Shown here: in pieces, positions 44,080 through 57,073 of the stretch
Position numbering within the stretch: position 1 is the first letter of the stretch
How the letters are laid out: the number at the start of each line of letters is the position of its first letter
Program-made: the position numbers and the translations under genes
Notes under the pieces: model-generated
What the model was told of the DNA's origin: nothing
Seen by the model: only the letters and a program-made list of their open reading frames with translations
Databases searched by the model: none
Origin: Neoechinorhynchus agilis
Taxonomy: Eukaryota > Acanthocephala
Assembly: GCA_051530055.1 (NCBI GenBank)
Contig: CM121342.1
Span: forward strand, 11,532,001-11,596,000
Direction of reading: 5' to 3'
Length of the DNA: 64,000 bases

Positions 44080-47000
44080 ACCTCCGTTGGTATTCATGTA
44101 TTCGTCAGGGCGTTGGGTCCTTTCGTACGAATACGCGCATGTGCATGGCTGCGCTTTCGTTCGTGTTGTATGTATTGCATTTGGACATACTTCCGTTGGT
44201 GTTCATGTATTCGTCAGGGCGTTTCGTCCTTTAATGCGAATACGTGCAAGTGCATGATTGCGCGCTTTTTGTTCGTGTTGTATGCATTGTATTTGTGTGC
44301 ATATTGTCGTTGGTGTTAGTGTGTTCGTCAGATCCTTGTCTCTCTTCATACGCGCAAGTGCATGGTGTCGCGTTTGTTTGCTCATGTTGTATGTATTGCA
44401 TTTGGGACATACTTCCGTTGATGTTCATACATTCGTCAGGGCGTTATATTTTTTATTCGAATACGTGCAAGTGCATGTTTGCGCGTTTGTTTGTATTGTA
44501 CTTGTGTGCATATTGTCGTTCATAAAAGCACGCATTTTTCATGGTTGCGCGTGTGTTTTTTCGTGTCGTATTTATTGTATTTAATACATACGTCCTTTGG
44601 GGTTCATGTATTCTTCAGATCCTTCTTCCTTTTCATTCGAACACACGCAAGTGCATTGTTGCGCGTATGTTTGCCCGTGTTGTGTGTGTATTTGTGTGCA
44701 TATTGTCGTGGGTGTTAGTGTGTTCGTCAGATCGTCGTTTCTTTTCATAAAAACACGCGTTTTTCATGGATGCGCGCGTGTTTGTTCGCCTCGTATTTAT
44801 TGCATTTGGTACCTATATGTCCGTTCGTGTTTACGTATTTGTCAGATCCTTTTTTGTTTTTATACGAATAGGCGCAAGTGCATGGTTGCGCGTTTGTTTG
44901 TTCGTGTTGTATGTGTTGTACTTGTGTGCATATTGTCGTTCATAAAAGCACGCATTTTTCATGGTTGCGCGTGTGTTTTTTCGTGTCGTATTCATTGTAT
45001 TTAATACATACGTCCTTTGGGGTTCATGTATTCTTCAGATCCTTCTTCCTTTTCATTCGAACACACGCAAGTGCATTGTTGCGCGTATGTTTGCCCGTGT
45101 TGTGTGTGTATTTGTGTGCATATTGTCGTGGGTGTTAGTGTGTTCGTCAGATCGTCGTTTCTTTTCATAAAAACACGCGTTTTTCATGGATGCGCGCGTG
45201 TTTGTTCGCCTCGTATTTATTGCATTTGGTACCTATATGTCCGTTCGCGTTTACGTATTTGTCAGATCCTTTTTTGTTTTTATACGAATAGGCGCAAGTG
45301 CATGGTTGCGCGTTTGTTTGTTCGTGTTGTATGTGTTGTACTTGTGTGCATATTGTCGTTCATAAAAGCACGCATTTTTCATGGTTGCGCGTGTGTTTTT
45401 TCGTGTCGTATTTATTGTATTTAATACATACGTCCTTTGGGGTTCATGTATTCTTCAGATCCTTCTTCCTTTTCATTCGAACACACGCAAGTGCATTGTT
45501 GCGCGTATGTTTGCCCGTGTTGTGTGTGTATTTGTGTGCATATTGTCGTGGGTGTTAGTGTGTTCGTCAGATCGTCGTTTCTTTTCATAAAAACACGCGT
45601 TTTTCATGGATGCGCGCGTGTTTGTTCGCCTCGTATTTATTGCATTTGGTACCTATATGTCCGTTCGCGTTTACGTATTTGTCAGATCCTTTTTAATTTT
45701 TATACGAATAGGCGCAAGTGCATGGTTGCGCGTTTGTTTGTTCGTGTTGTATGTGTTGTACTTGTGTGCATATTGTCGTTCATAAAAGCACGCATTTTTC
45801 ATGGTTGCGCGTGTGTTTTTTCGTGTCGTATTTATTGTATTTAATACATACGTCCTTTGGGGTTCATGTATTCTTCAGATCCTTCTTCCTTTTCATTCGA
45901 ACACACGCAAGTGCATTGTTGCGCGTATGTTTGCCCGTGTTGTGTGTATTTGTGTGCATATTGTCGCCACCTTCATAAAAACACGCGTTTTTCATGGATG
46001 CGCGCGTGTTTTTCGCCTCGTATTTATTGCATTTGGTACATAGCCTTGGTTAGTATTTCGACCTTTTTTTTTATACGAATAACGCAAGTGCATTGTTGCG
46101 CGTATGTTTGCCCGTGTTGTGTGTGTATTTGTGTGCATATTGTCGTGGGTGTTAGTGTGTTCGTCAGATCGTCGTTTCTTTTCATAAAAACACGCGTTTT
46201 TCATGGATGCGCGCGTGTTTGTTCGCCTCGTATTTATTGCATTTGGTACCTATATGTCCGTTCGTGTTTACGTATTTGTCAGATCCTTTTTTGTTTTTAT
46301 ACGAATAGGCGCAAGTGCATGGTTGCGCGTTTGTTTGTTCGTGTTGTATGTGTTGTACTTGTGTGCATATTGTCGTTCATAAAAGCACGCATTTTTCATG
46401 GTTGCGCGTGTGTGTTTTCGTGTCGTATTCATTGTATTTAATACATACGTCCTTTGGGGTTCATGTATTCTTCAGATCCTTCTTCCTTTTCATTCGAACA
46501 CACGCAAGTGCATTGTTGCGCGTATGTTTGCCCGTGTTGTGTGTGTATTTGTGTGCATATTGTCGTGGGTGTTAGTGTGTTCGTCAGATCGTCGTTTCTT
46601 TTCATAAAAACACGCGTTTTTCATGGATGCGCGCGTGTTTGTTCGCCTCGTATTTATTGCATTTGGTACCTATATGTCCGTTCGTGTTTACGTATTTGTC
46701 AGATCCTTGTTTGTTTTTATACGAATAGGCGCAAGTGCATGATTGCGCGCTTTTTGTTCGTGTTGTATGCATTGTATTTGTGTGCATATTGTCGTTGTTG
46801 TTCATGTATTCGTCAGATCCTTGTCTCTCTTCATACGCGCAAGTGCATGGTGTCGCGTTTGTTTGCTCTAAAAGCACGCATTTTTCATGGTTGCGCGTGT
46901 GTTTTTTCGTGTCGTATTTATTGTATTTAATACATACGTCCTTTGGGGTTCATGTATTCTTCAGATCCTTCTTCCTTTTCATTCGAACACACGCAAGTGC

Positions 47001-50000
47001 ATTGTTGCGCGTATGTTTGCCCGTGTTGTGTGTGTATTTGTGTGCATATTGTCGTGGGTGTTAGTGTGTTCGTCAGATCGTCGTTTCTTTTCATAAAAAC
47101 ACGCGTTTTTCATGGATGCGCGCGTGTTTGTTCGCCTCGTATTTATTGCATTTGGTACCTATATGTCCGTTCGTGTTTACGTATTTGTCAGATCCTTTTT
47201 TGTTTTTATACGAATAGGCGCAAGTGCATGGTTGCGCGTTTGTTTGTTCGTGTTGTATGTGTTGTACTTGTGTGCATATTGTCGTTCATAAAAGCACGCA
47301 TTTTTCATGGTTGCGCGTGTGTTTTTTCGTGTCGTATTTATTGTATTTAATACATACGTCCTTTGGGGTTCATGTATTCTTCAGATCCTTCTTCCTTTTC
47401 ATTCGAACACACGCAAGTGCATTGTTGCGCGTATGTTTGCCCGTGTTGTGTGTGTATTTGTGTGCATATTGTCGTGGGTGTTAGTGTGTTCGTCAGATCG
47501 TCGTTTCTTTTCATAAAAACACGCGTTTTTCATGGATGCGCGCGTGTTTGTTCGCCTCGTATTTATTGCATTTGGTACCTATATGTCCGTTCGTGTTTAC
47601 GTATTTGTCAGATCCTTTTTTGTTTTTATACGAATAGGCGCAAGTGCATTGTTGCGCGTATGTTTGCCCGTGTTGTGTGTGTATTTGTGTGCATATTGTC
47701 GTGGGTGTTAGTGTGTTCGTCAGATCGTCGTTTCTTTTCATAAAAACACGCGTTTTTCATGGATGCGCGCGTGTTTGTTCGCCTCGTATTTATTGCATTT
47801 GGTACCTATATGTCCGTTCGTGTTTACGTATTTGTCAGATCCTTTTTTGTTTTTATACGAATAGGCGCAAGTGCATGGTTGCGCGTTTGTTTGTTCGTGT
47901 TGTATGTGTTGTACTTGTGTGCATATTGTCGTTCATAAAAGCACGCATTTTTCATGGTTGCGCGTGTGTTTTTTCGTGTCGTATTTATTGTATTTAATAC
48001 ATACGTCCTTTGGGGTTCATGTATTCTTCAGATCCTTCTTCCTTTTCATTCGAACACACGCAAGTGCATTGTTGCGCGTATGTTTGCCCGTGTTGTGTGT
48101 ATTTGTGTGCATATTGTCGTGGGTGTTAGTGTGTTCGTCAGATCGTCGTTTCTTTTCATAAAAACACGCGTTTTTCATGGATGCGCGCGTGTTTGTTCGC
48201 CTCGTATTTATTGCATTTGGTACCTATATGTCCGTTCGTGTTTACGTATTTGTCAGATCCTTGTTTGTTTTTATACGAATAGGCGCAAGTGCATGATTGC
48301 GCGCTTTTTGTTCGTGTTGTATGCATTGTATTTGTGTGCATATTGTCGTTGTTGTTCATGTATTCGTCAGATCCTTGTCTCTCTTCATACGAGTGCATGG
48401 TGTCGCGTTTGTTTGCTCATGTTGTATGTATTGCATTTGGGACATACTTCCGTTGATGTTCATACATTCGTCAGGGCGTTATATTTTTCATTCGAATACG
48501 CAAGTGCATGTTTGCGCGTTTGTTCGTATTGTACTTTGTGCATATTGTCGTTCATAAAAGCACGCATTTTTCATGGTTGCGTGTGTTTTTTCGTGTCGTA
48601 TTTATTGTATTTAATACATACGTCCTTTGGGGTTCATGTATTCTTCAGATCCTTCTTCCTTTTCATTCGAACACACGAGTGCATTGTTGCGCGTATGTTT
48701 GCCCGTGTTGTGTGTGTATTTGTGTGCATATTGTCGTGGGTGTGTGTTCGTCAGATCGTCGTTTCTTTTCATAAAAACACGCGTTTTTCATGGATGCGCG
48801 CGTGTTTGTTCGCCTCGTATTTATTGCATTTGGTACCTATATGTCCGTTCGTGTTTACGTATTTGTCAGATCCTTGTTTGTTTTTATACGAATAGGCGCA
48901 AGTGCATGATTGCGCGCTTTTTGTTCGTGTTGTATGCATTGTATTTGTGTGCATATTGTCGTTGTTGTTCATGTATTCGTCAGATCCTTGTCTCTCTTCA
49001 TACGCGCAAGTGCATGGTGTCGCGTTTGTTTGCTCATGTTGTATGTATTGCATTTGGGACATACTTCCGTTGATGTTCATACATTCGTCAGGGCGTTATA
49101 TTTTTCATTCGAATACGTGCAAGTGCATGTTTGCGCGTTTGTTCGTATTGTACTTGTGTGCATATTGTCGTTCATAAAAGCACGCATTTTTCATGGTTGC
49201 GCGTGTGTTTTTTCGTGTCGTATTTATTGTATTTAATACATACGTCCTTTGGGGTTCATGTATTCTTCAGATCCTTCTTCCTTTTCATTCGAACACACGC
49301 GCATTGTTGCGCGTATGTTTGCCCGTGTTGTGTGTGTATTTGTGTGCATATTGTCGTGGGTGTTAGTGTGTTCGTCAGATCGTCGTTTCTTTTCATAAAA
49401 ACACGCGTTTTTCATGGATGCGCGCGTGTTTGTTCGCCTCGTATTTATTGCATTTGGTACCTATATGTCCGTTCGTGTTTACGTATTTGGATCCTTTTTT
49501 GTTTTTATACGAATAGGCGCAAGTGCATTGTTGCGCGTATGTTTGCCCGTGTTGTGTGTGTATTTGTGTGCATATTGTCGTGGGTGTTAGTGTGTTCGTC
49601 AGATCGTCGTTTCTTTTCATAAAAACACGCGTTTTTCATGGATGCGCGCGTGTTTGTTCGCCTCGTATTTATTGCATTTGGTACCTATATGTCCGTTCGT
49701 GTTTACGTATTTGTCAGATCCTTTTTTGTTTTTATACGAATAGGCGCAAGTGCATGGTTGCGCGTTTGTTTGTTCGTGTTGTATGTGTTGTACTTGTGTG
49801 CATATTGTCGTTCATAAAAGCACGCATTTTTCATGGTTGCGCGTGTGTTTTTTCGTGTCGTATTTATTGTATTTAATACATACGTCCTTTGGGGTTCATG
49901 TATTCTTCAGATCCTTCTTCCTTTTCATTCGAACACACGCAAGTGCATTGTTGCGCGTATGTTTGCCCGTGTTGTGTGTGTATTTGTGTGCATATTGTCG

Positions 50001-52892
50001 TGGGTGTTAGTGTGTTCGTCAGATCGTCGTTTCTTTTCATAAAAACACGCGTTTTTCATGGATGCGCGCGTGTTTGTTCGCCTCGTATTTATTGCATTTG
50101 GTACCTATATGTCCGTTCGTGTTTACGTATTTGTCAGATCCTTGTTTGTTTTTATACGAATAGGCGCAAGTGCATGATTGCGCGCTTTTTGTTCGTGTTG
50201 TATGCATTGTATTTGTGTGCATATTGTCGTTGTTGTTCATGTATTCGTCAGATCCTTGTCTCTCTTCATACGCGCAAGTGCATGGTGTCGCGTTTGTTTG
50301 CTCATGTTGTATGTATTGCATTTGGGACATACTTCCGTTGATGTTCATACATTCGTCAGGGCGTTATATTTTTCATTCGAATACGTGCAAGTGCATGTTT
50401 GCGCGTTTGTTCGTATTGTACTTGTGTGCATATTGTCGTTCATAAAAGCACGCATTTTTCATGGTTGCGCGTGTGTTTTTTCGTGTCGTATTTATTGTAT
50501 TTAATACATACGTCCTTTGGGGTTCATGTATTCTTCAGATCCTTCTTCCTTTTCATTCGAACACACGCAAGTGCATTGTTGCGCGTATGTTTGCCCGTGT
50601 TGTGTGTGTATTTGTGTGCATATTGTCGTGGGTGTTAGTGTGTTCGTCAGATCGTCGTTTCTTTTCATAAAAACACGCGTTTTTCATGGATGCGCGCGTG
50701 TTTGTTCGCCTCGTATTTATTGCATTTGGTACCTATATGTCCGTTCGTGTTTACGTATTTGTCAGATCCTTGTTTGTTTTTATACGAATAGGCGCAAGTG
50801 CATGATTGCGCGCTTTTTGTTCGTGTTGTATGCATTGTATTTGTGTGCATATTGTCGTTGTTGTTCATGTATTCGTCAGATCCTTGTCTCTCTTCATACG
50901 CGCAAGTGCATGGTGTCGCGTTTGTTTGCTCATGTTGTATGTATTGCATTTGGGACATACTTCCGTTGATGTTCATACATTCGTCAGGGCGTTATATTTT
51001 TCATTCGAATACGTGCAAGTGCATGTTTGCGCGTTTGTTCGTATTGTACTTGTGTGCATATTGTCGTTCATAAAAGCACGCATTTTTCATGGTTGCGCGT
51101 GTGTTTTTTCGTGTCGTATTTATTGTATTTAATACATACGTCCTTTGGGGTTCATGTATTCTTCAGATCCTTCTTCCTTTTCATTCGAACACACGCAAGT
51201 GCATTGTTGCGCGTATGTTTGCCCGTGTTGTGTGTGTATTTGTGTGCATATTGTCGTGGGTGTTAGTGTGTTCGTCAGATCGTCGTTTCTTTTCATAAAA
51301 ACACGCGTTTTTCATGGATGCGCGCGTGTTTGTTCGCCTCGTATTTATTGCATTTGGTACCTATATGTCCGTTCGTGTTTACGTATTTGTCAGATCCTTG
51401 TTTGTTTTTATACGAATAGGCGCAAGTGCATGATTGCGCGCTTTTTGTTCGTGTTGTATGCATTGTATTTGTGTGCATATTGTCGTTGTTGTTCATGTAT
51501 TCGTCAGATCCTTGTCTCTCTTCATACGCGCAAGTGCATGGTGTCGCGTTTGTTTGCTCATGTTGTATGTATTGCATTTGGGACATACTTCCGTTGATGT
51601 TCATACATTCGTCAGGGCGTTATATTTTTCATTCGAATACGTGCAAGTGCATGTTTGCGCGTTTGTTTGTATTGTACTTGTGTGCATATTGTCGTTCATA
51701 AAAGCACGCATTTTTCATGGTTGCGCGTGTGTTTTTTCGTGTCGTATTTATTGTTTTTAATACATACGTCCTTTGGGGTTCATGTATTCTTCAGATCCTT
51801 CTTCCTTTTCATTCGAACACACGCAAGTGCATTGTTGCGCGTATGTTTGCCCGTGTTGTGTGTGTATTTGTGTGCATATTGTCGTGGGTGTTAGTGTGTT
51901 CGTCAGATCGTCGTTTCTTTTCATAAAAACACGCGTTTTTCATGGATGCGCGCGTGTTTGTTCGCCTCGTATTTATTGCATTTGGTACCTATATGTCCGT
52001 TCGTGTTTACGTATTTGTCAGATCCTTTTTTGTTTTTATACGAATAGGCGCAAGTGCATGGTTGCGCGTTTGTTTGTTCGTGTTGTATGTGTTGTATTTT
52101 TGTGCACATTGTCGTTCATAAAAACACGCATTTTCTCATGGTTGCGCGTGTGTTTTTTCGTGTCGTATTCATTGTATTTTATACATACGTCCGTTCGTGT
52201 TCATGTATTCAGCATGCCGTTGCGTACTTTCATAAGAATACGTGCAAGTGCATAATAGCGCGCTTGTTTGTCCGTGTTGTATGCATTGTATTTGTGTGCA
52301 TATTGTCGTTGGTGTAAGTGTATTCGTCAGATCGTTCTTTCTTTTCATAAAAACACGCATTTTTTTCATGGATGCGCGCGTGCTTGTTCGCTTCGTATTT
52401 ATTGCATTTGGTACGTATGTCCGTTGGTGTTTACGTATTCGTTAGATCCTTGTTTCTTTTTATACGAATTGGCGCAAGTGCATGGTTTCGCATTTGTTTG
52501 TTCGTGTTGTATGTATTTCACTTGGTGCGTAATTCCGTTGGTGTTCATATATCCGCCAATGCGTGGTTTCTTTTCATACGAACATGCGCAAGTGCATGGT
52601 TGCGTTTTTGTGTATTCGTATATCATTTTTTGTTTTACAGTGCATACTTTTGTTGGTGTTCATATAGTCGTAAGTGCGTTGTTTCTTTTCACACAAACAC
52701 GCCCTTGTTCATGGTTACACGTTCGTACGTTTGTGTTGTGTGTATTGTATTTGGGTTCATAATTCCGTTAGTGTTCATGTATTCGTCAGATCGATGTGTC
52801 TTTTCATACGCACACGCGTGTGTTCATGGTTGCGCGTTTGTGTGTTCGTTTTGTATGTATTGGATTAGTGTGCATACATCCGTTGGTGTCAG
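44080..52892 (+). repeat. Satellite 2: ~85-114 bp subunits in 420- and 628-bp higher-order units
   Basis: Subunits share gcaagtgcat/gttgcgcg, ttcgtgttgtatg, and attcgtcag words. From 44.5 to about 45.9 kb and again from 46.9 to 48.0 kb a 420-bp unit repeats almost perfectly (positions 44541, 44961, 45381, 45801; 46887, 47307). From about 49.8 to 51.9 kb the period is 628 bp (49833, 50461, 51089, 51717). Units of 489, 597 and 647 bp mark recombination between the two types. Both edges are more diverged. Frames of up to 313 codons rich in Cys, Phe and Val exist on the plus strand and others on the minus strand, with the same repeat period; there is no sign of coding constraint. Confidence 0.97.
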
Positions 52893-54325
52893 GCACGGCT
52901 AAGAATTGCGTTCGTTTCGCCGTGTCGTGAGTAACTCCCGACTGATTTCTGACAGAGGAGACCATGGCGTCCCGATGGTTCGAATGTCGCTTTGCAACGG
53001 TGGCGATGGGATTTGCACATCGGTACCCCAAGTTCCAGGTACTCTGCAATCCTTACTGTCTCGTCGGAGAGAAAGATACCCACAGAAGCGATTGGGACAA
53101 CGTTGAGCCAAGCACCTGAACCGAGTTCGGTTCACCAGATAACGAGAATCTAAAATTAAAGAGTTATGAATTCTCGTTACCAGTGCTGAGTCCCAAACTG
53201 ATTGTTTGCAACCATTGACGGGGACTTGCTCGCTGCCTAAATCTCCACACCAAAGATTAAGAGCCTCCACGAAATCTTCATCCAAAGTGTAATTCTCGAC
53301 AAGAAAAGATTGAAATATTTTGCGGCTTGCTTCATACGATCCCAAATAAGCTAGCAGAGAAATATATGCTGCTTTTTGGATACCCAAACCGCCGGACGAC
53401 ATAGGCAAGGACGTTTGACGCCAGGCCTCGTCCTGCAGCTCGAGAGGCACCGAAAGTTGCGGTTGAAGACTGGCAATCTCTGCTTCAACATTGGAGTTGA
53501 AAATACAGATTAATACAAGATTCAACCGGTATAGAGTAATCAATTCTATTCCGGGGGCCAGGTTATAAAAATTTTCACGATAGTTTGCGTGGTCGCCTCA
53601 TCTTCCACGTACATCACTAAAATCTCGCATTTCTCAGCATTCAATTTGATAGAAATTTTCGCTGTCTCCTTCACGAGTGTCTCCAAATCGCGCAGTACTA
53701 AAGAGGGATTACCTCCGAGCGTGGCATCATCCAGGTACCAGCCGTTAAAGCAGGACTGGAGAAAGTGCGCGACGGGATTGACTGCGAGTAAGAAAGCTAT
53801 TGGGCCAAAAGCATCCTCTTGTTGAAATCCTCTTTCTGACCACAAAACGTGGTTATTGAACAACAAGGGAGTTGAAGCCCCATAGCCATTAACGAAATAG
53901 CGAAATGCTTCTGGTGCATGATCTTTAACTACTTCGAGCAAATCTGCTCGGTGAACTGTGTTGAATGCATTTTTGAAATCACATTTCAAGATCACGCACA
54001 GCTTTAAGTTTCCGGTGCTGAAAGTGTGGAGATAATGAACAATGGCCTCTGTGCCAACCCGCGAACGCATCCACGACAACTCTGAGTTAGTCTCGATGCA
54101 GTCTGTCAATAGAGAGGTGAATCTCTTTTCGGCCTGATATCGCGCGCCCCTTGGGATTCTTTTCAGAACGTTCCTGGGCAGAATGCGCACGATATTCCCT
54201 ACAAACGGAATTCCATTTTGTACTGATGATGCCGTGATAGGATTTTTGGACTTAGGGGATGAACCGCAACCGCCGCAGCGTGAATTACGGGGTCCATGGA
54301 CCCTAAGAACTCCTGTTTTCGTCAA
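52893..54325 (-). mobile_element. LINE-A copy C, non-LTR retrotransposon
   Basis: Minus strand, from about 54325: VLKRIPRGARYQAEKRF, GTEAIVHYLHTFST, VILKCDFKNAFNTVHRADL, FNNHVLWSERGFQQEDAFGP, WYLDDATLGGNPSLVLRDLE, KLNAEKCEILVM; then in another frame SLPMSSGGLGIQKAAYISLL, PVNGCKQSVWDSALVTRIH. The catalytic Asp pair in YLDDA is present; GDPLGP is altered to EDAFGP, and the GGIRPIAV block is deleted. The end of the element abuts satellite 2 exactly at about 52893. Confidence 0.85.
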
Positions 54326-54359
54326 GGACAGTTAACAATTAATAATCAACATTAATTTG

Positions 54360-54750
54360 AATTTGCGAGTCCCATTTCAAGTTTGTTTGAAATTGGAAAC
54401 CCAGAATTTTGAGGGAGGTGACTCGTTGTATTGCATTTGGAAGGTCGGGGTAGGATGTGGGGTTGTGGGAAAATGAGGTGTGATTTGGAAGCATTTAGAG
54501 AAATTTAGGTGGAGTTTGTGATTGTTGCAGAAATTTTTTATGTGCGTGATTTCGTTTGAGGTTAAGGAGAGGGCGAGGTAGGAAGGATGGTGATTGAGTG
54601 ATGAGGTGGAGATCGTCGGCATATAAGAAATGTCTCGAGTGATACGAAAAAGAGAGGTTTGAGGTCGTTTAGGAAAATATTAAAAGGAGGTGGTGACCGC
54701 GCAGCACCATGAGGAATGCTCTTGGTGAGGGATCGGACTAAAGATTGTAA
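54360..54750 (-). mobile_element. LINE-B fragment 1 (jockey/CR1-like reverse transcriptase)
   Basis: Minus-strand translation gives NEITHIKNFCNNHKLHLNFS and FQMQYNESPPSKFWVSNFKQ. These are shared almost word for word with the plus-strand copy at 58600-58830, so they are two copies of one LINE. Upstream residues (SLTKSIPHGAARSPP) correspond to the PQGAVLSP-type block. The catalytic YADD is degenerate. The copy sits directly beside LINE-A copy C. Confidence 0.8.
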
Positions 54751-55356
54751 AAAAATCTAATTGCAATTGAAAGATTCTATCAGGGATTGATATACAAAAT
54801 AATTATTTACTAATATAAAACGTTATGATTGCAGCGTGGTTAGCGACCAGTCCTTGCTGTGTTGCAAACAGAATTATTGATTGTGATGTTTAACGGCGGT
54901 CAGTTGATACATTCATGGCGGCTTATTAAATTGAAGATGCATTTGTATCGTAATAACAACCAAAAGACACTAATGAATTTATTATGACATTTCAGTATAT
55001 TATTAATGATTTCCCGCCGAAGTACAGCATCTAAAAAATCTTATAAGTTCAGATCAAAAGGCAATTCAGGCAGAAAGATGAAGACTGAGTGTCGAAATGA
55101 TCTTGAACTCCATACATCTTTTAATGCTGCCTTAAAGAGTGTATCTGTGAGGTTTGGTTCGGATCAAGACAGGGAATTTCCTTAAAGATGAATGCAGGTA
55201 GGCGAATCTTTTATACAAAAAGGCCATTGTTGCAATCCTCAACGGTGACTATACTTAGCGTGGTGATCTTATGAAGGAATTATGTCCATACTTTTAACAT
55301 TAGAGGAAAAACTCACAAATTGCAACATTCCGAACACGAAAGTGGCGTTCTTATTA
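54751..55356. other. Intergenic stretch downstream of METTL4
   Basis: AT-rich. No gene or known repeat recognised. Confidence 0.4.
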
Positions 55357-55362
55357 TTTATT
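55357..55362 (-). terminator. Poly(A) signal AATAAA of METTL4
   Basis: Reverse complement tttatt about 50 bases past the METTL4 stop. Confidence 0.5.
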
Positions 55363-55412
55363 AATCTTTGAAAACCTACTTGCAAATTTTACTTTTATTG
55401 AAAATACCATTA

Positions 55413-57073
55413 CTATTTTGTTTTCATGTTGCATGTTCGGGCAACTACTGCATCTTGAAACTCAAAGTACGAACATGCCTGCATCTTTAGTACTTCGTTT
55501 CCCCAACTTAAGATTCCTGGATAAAGTGACCTTGCAAACAATTCAACTTGATGTGAATCCGCACCACAATCCCCCATGTACGATTTAAACAGCTCGTACA
55601 GTGGAGGTTTCGTTGAGTGTTCCATCGAGGGAACCGATGCGAACACCACAGAATCTTTAGGGAAATGCCATTCTTTAGGTTGCACGCCACGGTAAAGGCC
55701 TAATAGGAGTGGCTCGTATGTCCGCCTTGATCCATTGCTCGAACGAACGAACGCATCGCCGTCCTGGGTGACCTTAAGCCAATAATAAGTTTGAAAATAT
55801 TGAACGCTCCATTTGGGAAACAACTCTGCTTTAACGAATTCAATGTGGCGATCGCAGTTTGTACACCAACATGCAATCATACATCCACTCTCAGATGCGA
55901 TTTTGGAAATCGGAATAGCTAATAAATCTTCGTTGTTAAGCCACTTGTATAATTTGTGGCGGCGAAGACTCTTATTGCTCCACGGAGGATCCATCACAAC
56001 CAAACGAGTTGTTCCTTCATATGGTGAGTTCTCAAAAATTTCGTTCAACAGCTTTAAATCGGAGAAAACGAATGAACTGCCATACGGCAATACAATTTTC
56101 CCAAAATTACTATCGCATATCAAAGCAACGCAATCAATTTCCACGCTGTATGCGCACTGATTTTCATACGAAAATGTATATTAAAATAAATGAGTTCAAA
56201 ACATTTAAAAAACGAACGCGTAAACGAGCAACCACGCGGACGAGCGTATTTGTGACGACACAATCAACGCCTAGGAAAATCCATGAACACCAACGGAATG
56301 TACAGACAAACACGAGCAAACAAACGCGAAACCGTGCACTTGCGCGTGTTGGTATCAAAAGAAACTACAGGCTGACGAATACATGAACGTCAACGGTGGT
56401 ATTCGACCAATAGAATGCATACAACAAAAAACGACTATAGAAACGAACTACTATGCTCACGCGCGTGACGCACCTTCAAATTTCGGAACGCCAACAGAGT
56501 TTTGACCCCAAAGCATTGTAAACGACAAACCCAAATATAGAAACGCAAATACGTGCACATGAGGATGATAGAAGGGCGCGAACGCGTTGAAGCCAACTGA
56601 TTCAAAACGAGCAAGCACAATAGATAAAGGCACTAGTTAAAATCAGTGCTCCGAAAATTCTAGATTATGTTTGGAAGTAGGCGTACATTTGCTGCACATA
56701 TTAGCGGTGGCTTAAGTGATCGTAACTTCGTTGAAATGGGAATATAGTCAATAAATTCTTTTGTCAGTTGAGGCATTTTATCAAGGTCTACTGATCGTTC
56801 GTCACAATAAATAACTTGATCAATTGTTGTTACCATGGTTGGCGCTACTTCATCGTGTTTTCTTGCTTTTACAAGACGAAGGGCTTGTTTAACGGATTCT
56901 ATGCTTTCGTCGGAGACTGAGGCATCCTTTTTGATCACGGAATTGTATATAAAAAGACGTTGAGTATAGTTGCATTGCCTGAACGTAATTTTTTCCAATG
57001 GATAAAGAACTGATGAGTATATAGGAGCGTAGATCGATCGACAGTCGAGATAAGAGAAAGTGCTTTCTGACAT
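55413..57073 (-). CDS. METTL4: METTL4-type MT-A70 N6-adenine methyltransferase
   Basis: METTL4-family enzymes methylate adenine N6 (U2 snRNA, reported also on DNA; DAMT-1 is the nematode member). Two exons on the minus strand: 57073-56687 and 56156-55413, joined in phase across a 530-bp intron; product 376 residues (human about 470). Catalytic DPPW is present (VVMDPPWSNKSLRRH). It is followed by CWCTNCDRHIEFVKAELFP, YYWLKVTQDGDAFV, YEPLLLGLYRG, FASVPSMEHSTKPPLYELF, and the C-terminal ELFARSLYPGILSWGNEVLK that typifies METTL4 among MT-A70 proteins. Exon 1 has weaker similarity and carries no motif I can name. It starts at an ATG right after cattttag, so that AG may be a trans-splice site or the end of a further intron. 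The last codons are duplicated at the left edge of the window. Confidence 0.9.
56160..56600 (-). repeat. Diverged satellite 2 piece in the METTL4 intron
   Basis: Read on the minus strand, this stretch contains cgcaagtgcacggtttcgcg, tttgtttgctcgtg and attccgttggtgttcatgg, the same words and order as satellite 2 subunits at 44-52 kb, with more divergence. It fills most of the 530-bp intron, and its orientation is opposite to the main array. Confidence 0.8.

Noticed and set aside
44113-52902. Dozens of Cys/Phe/Val-rich open frames (up to 313 codons) in satellite 2, on both strands
   Set aside because: They recur with the array period, exist in several frames at once and on both strands, and change only where the repeat changes. 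They are a by-product of a repeat unit without stops in some frames, not a protein family.
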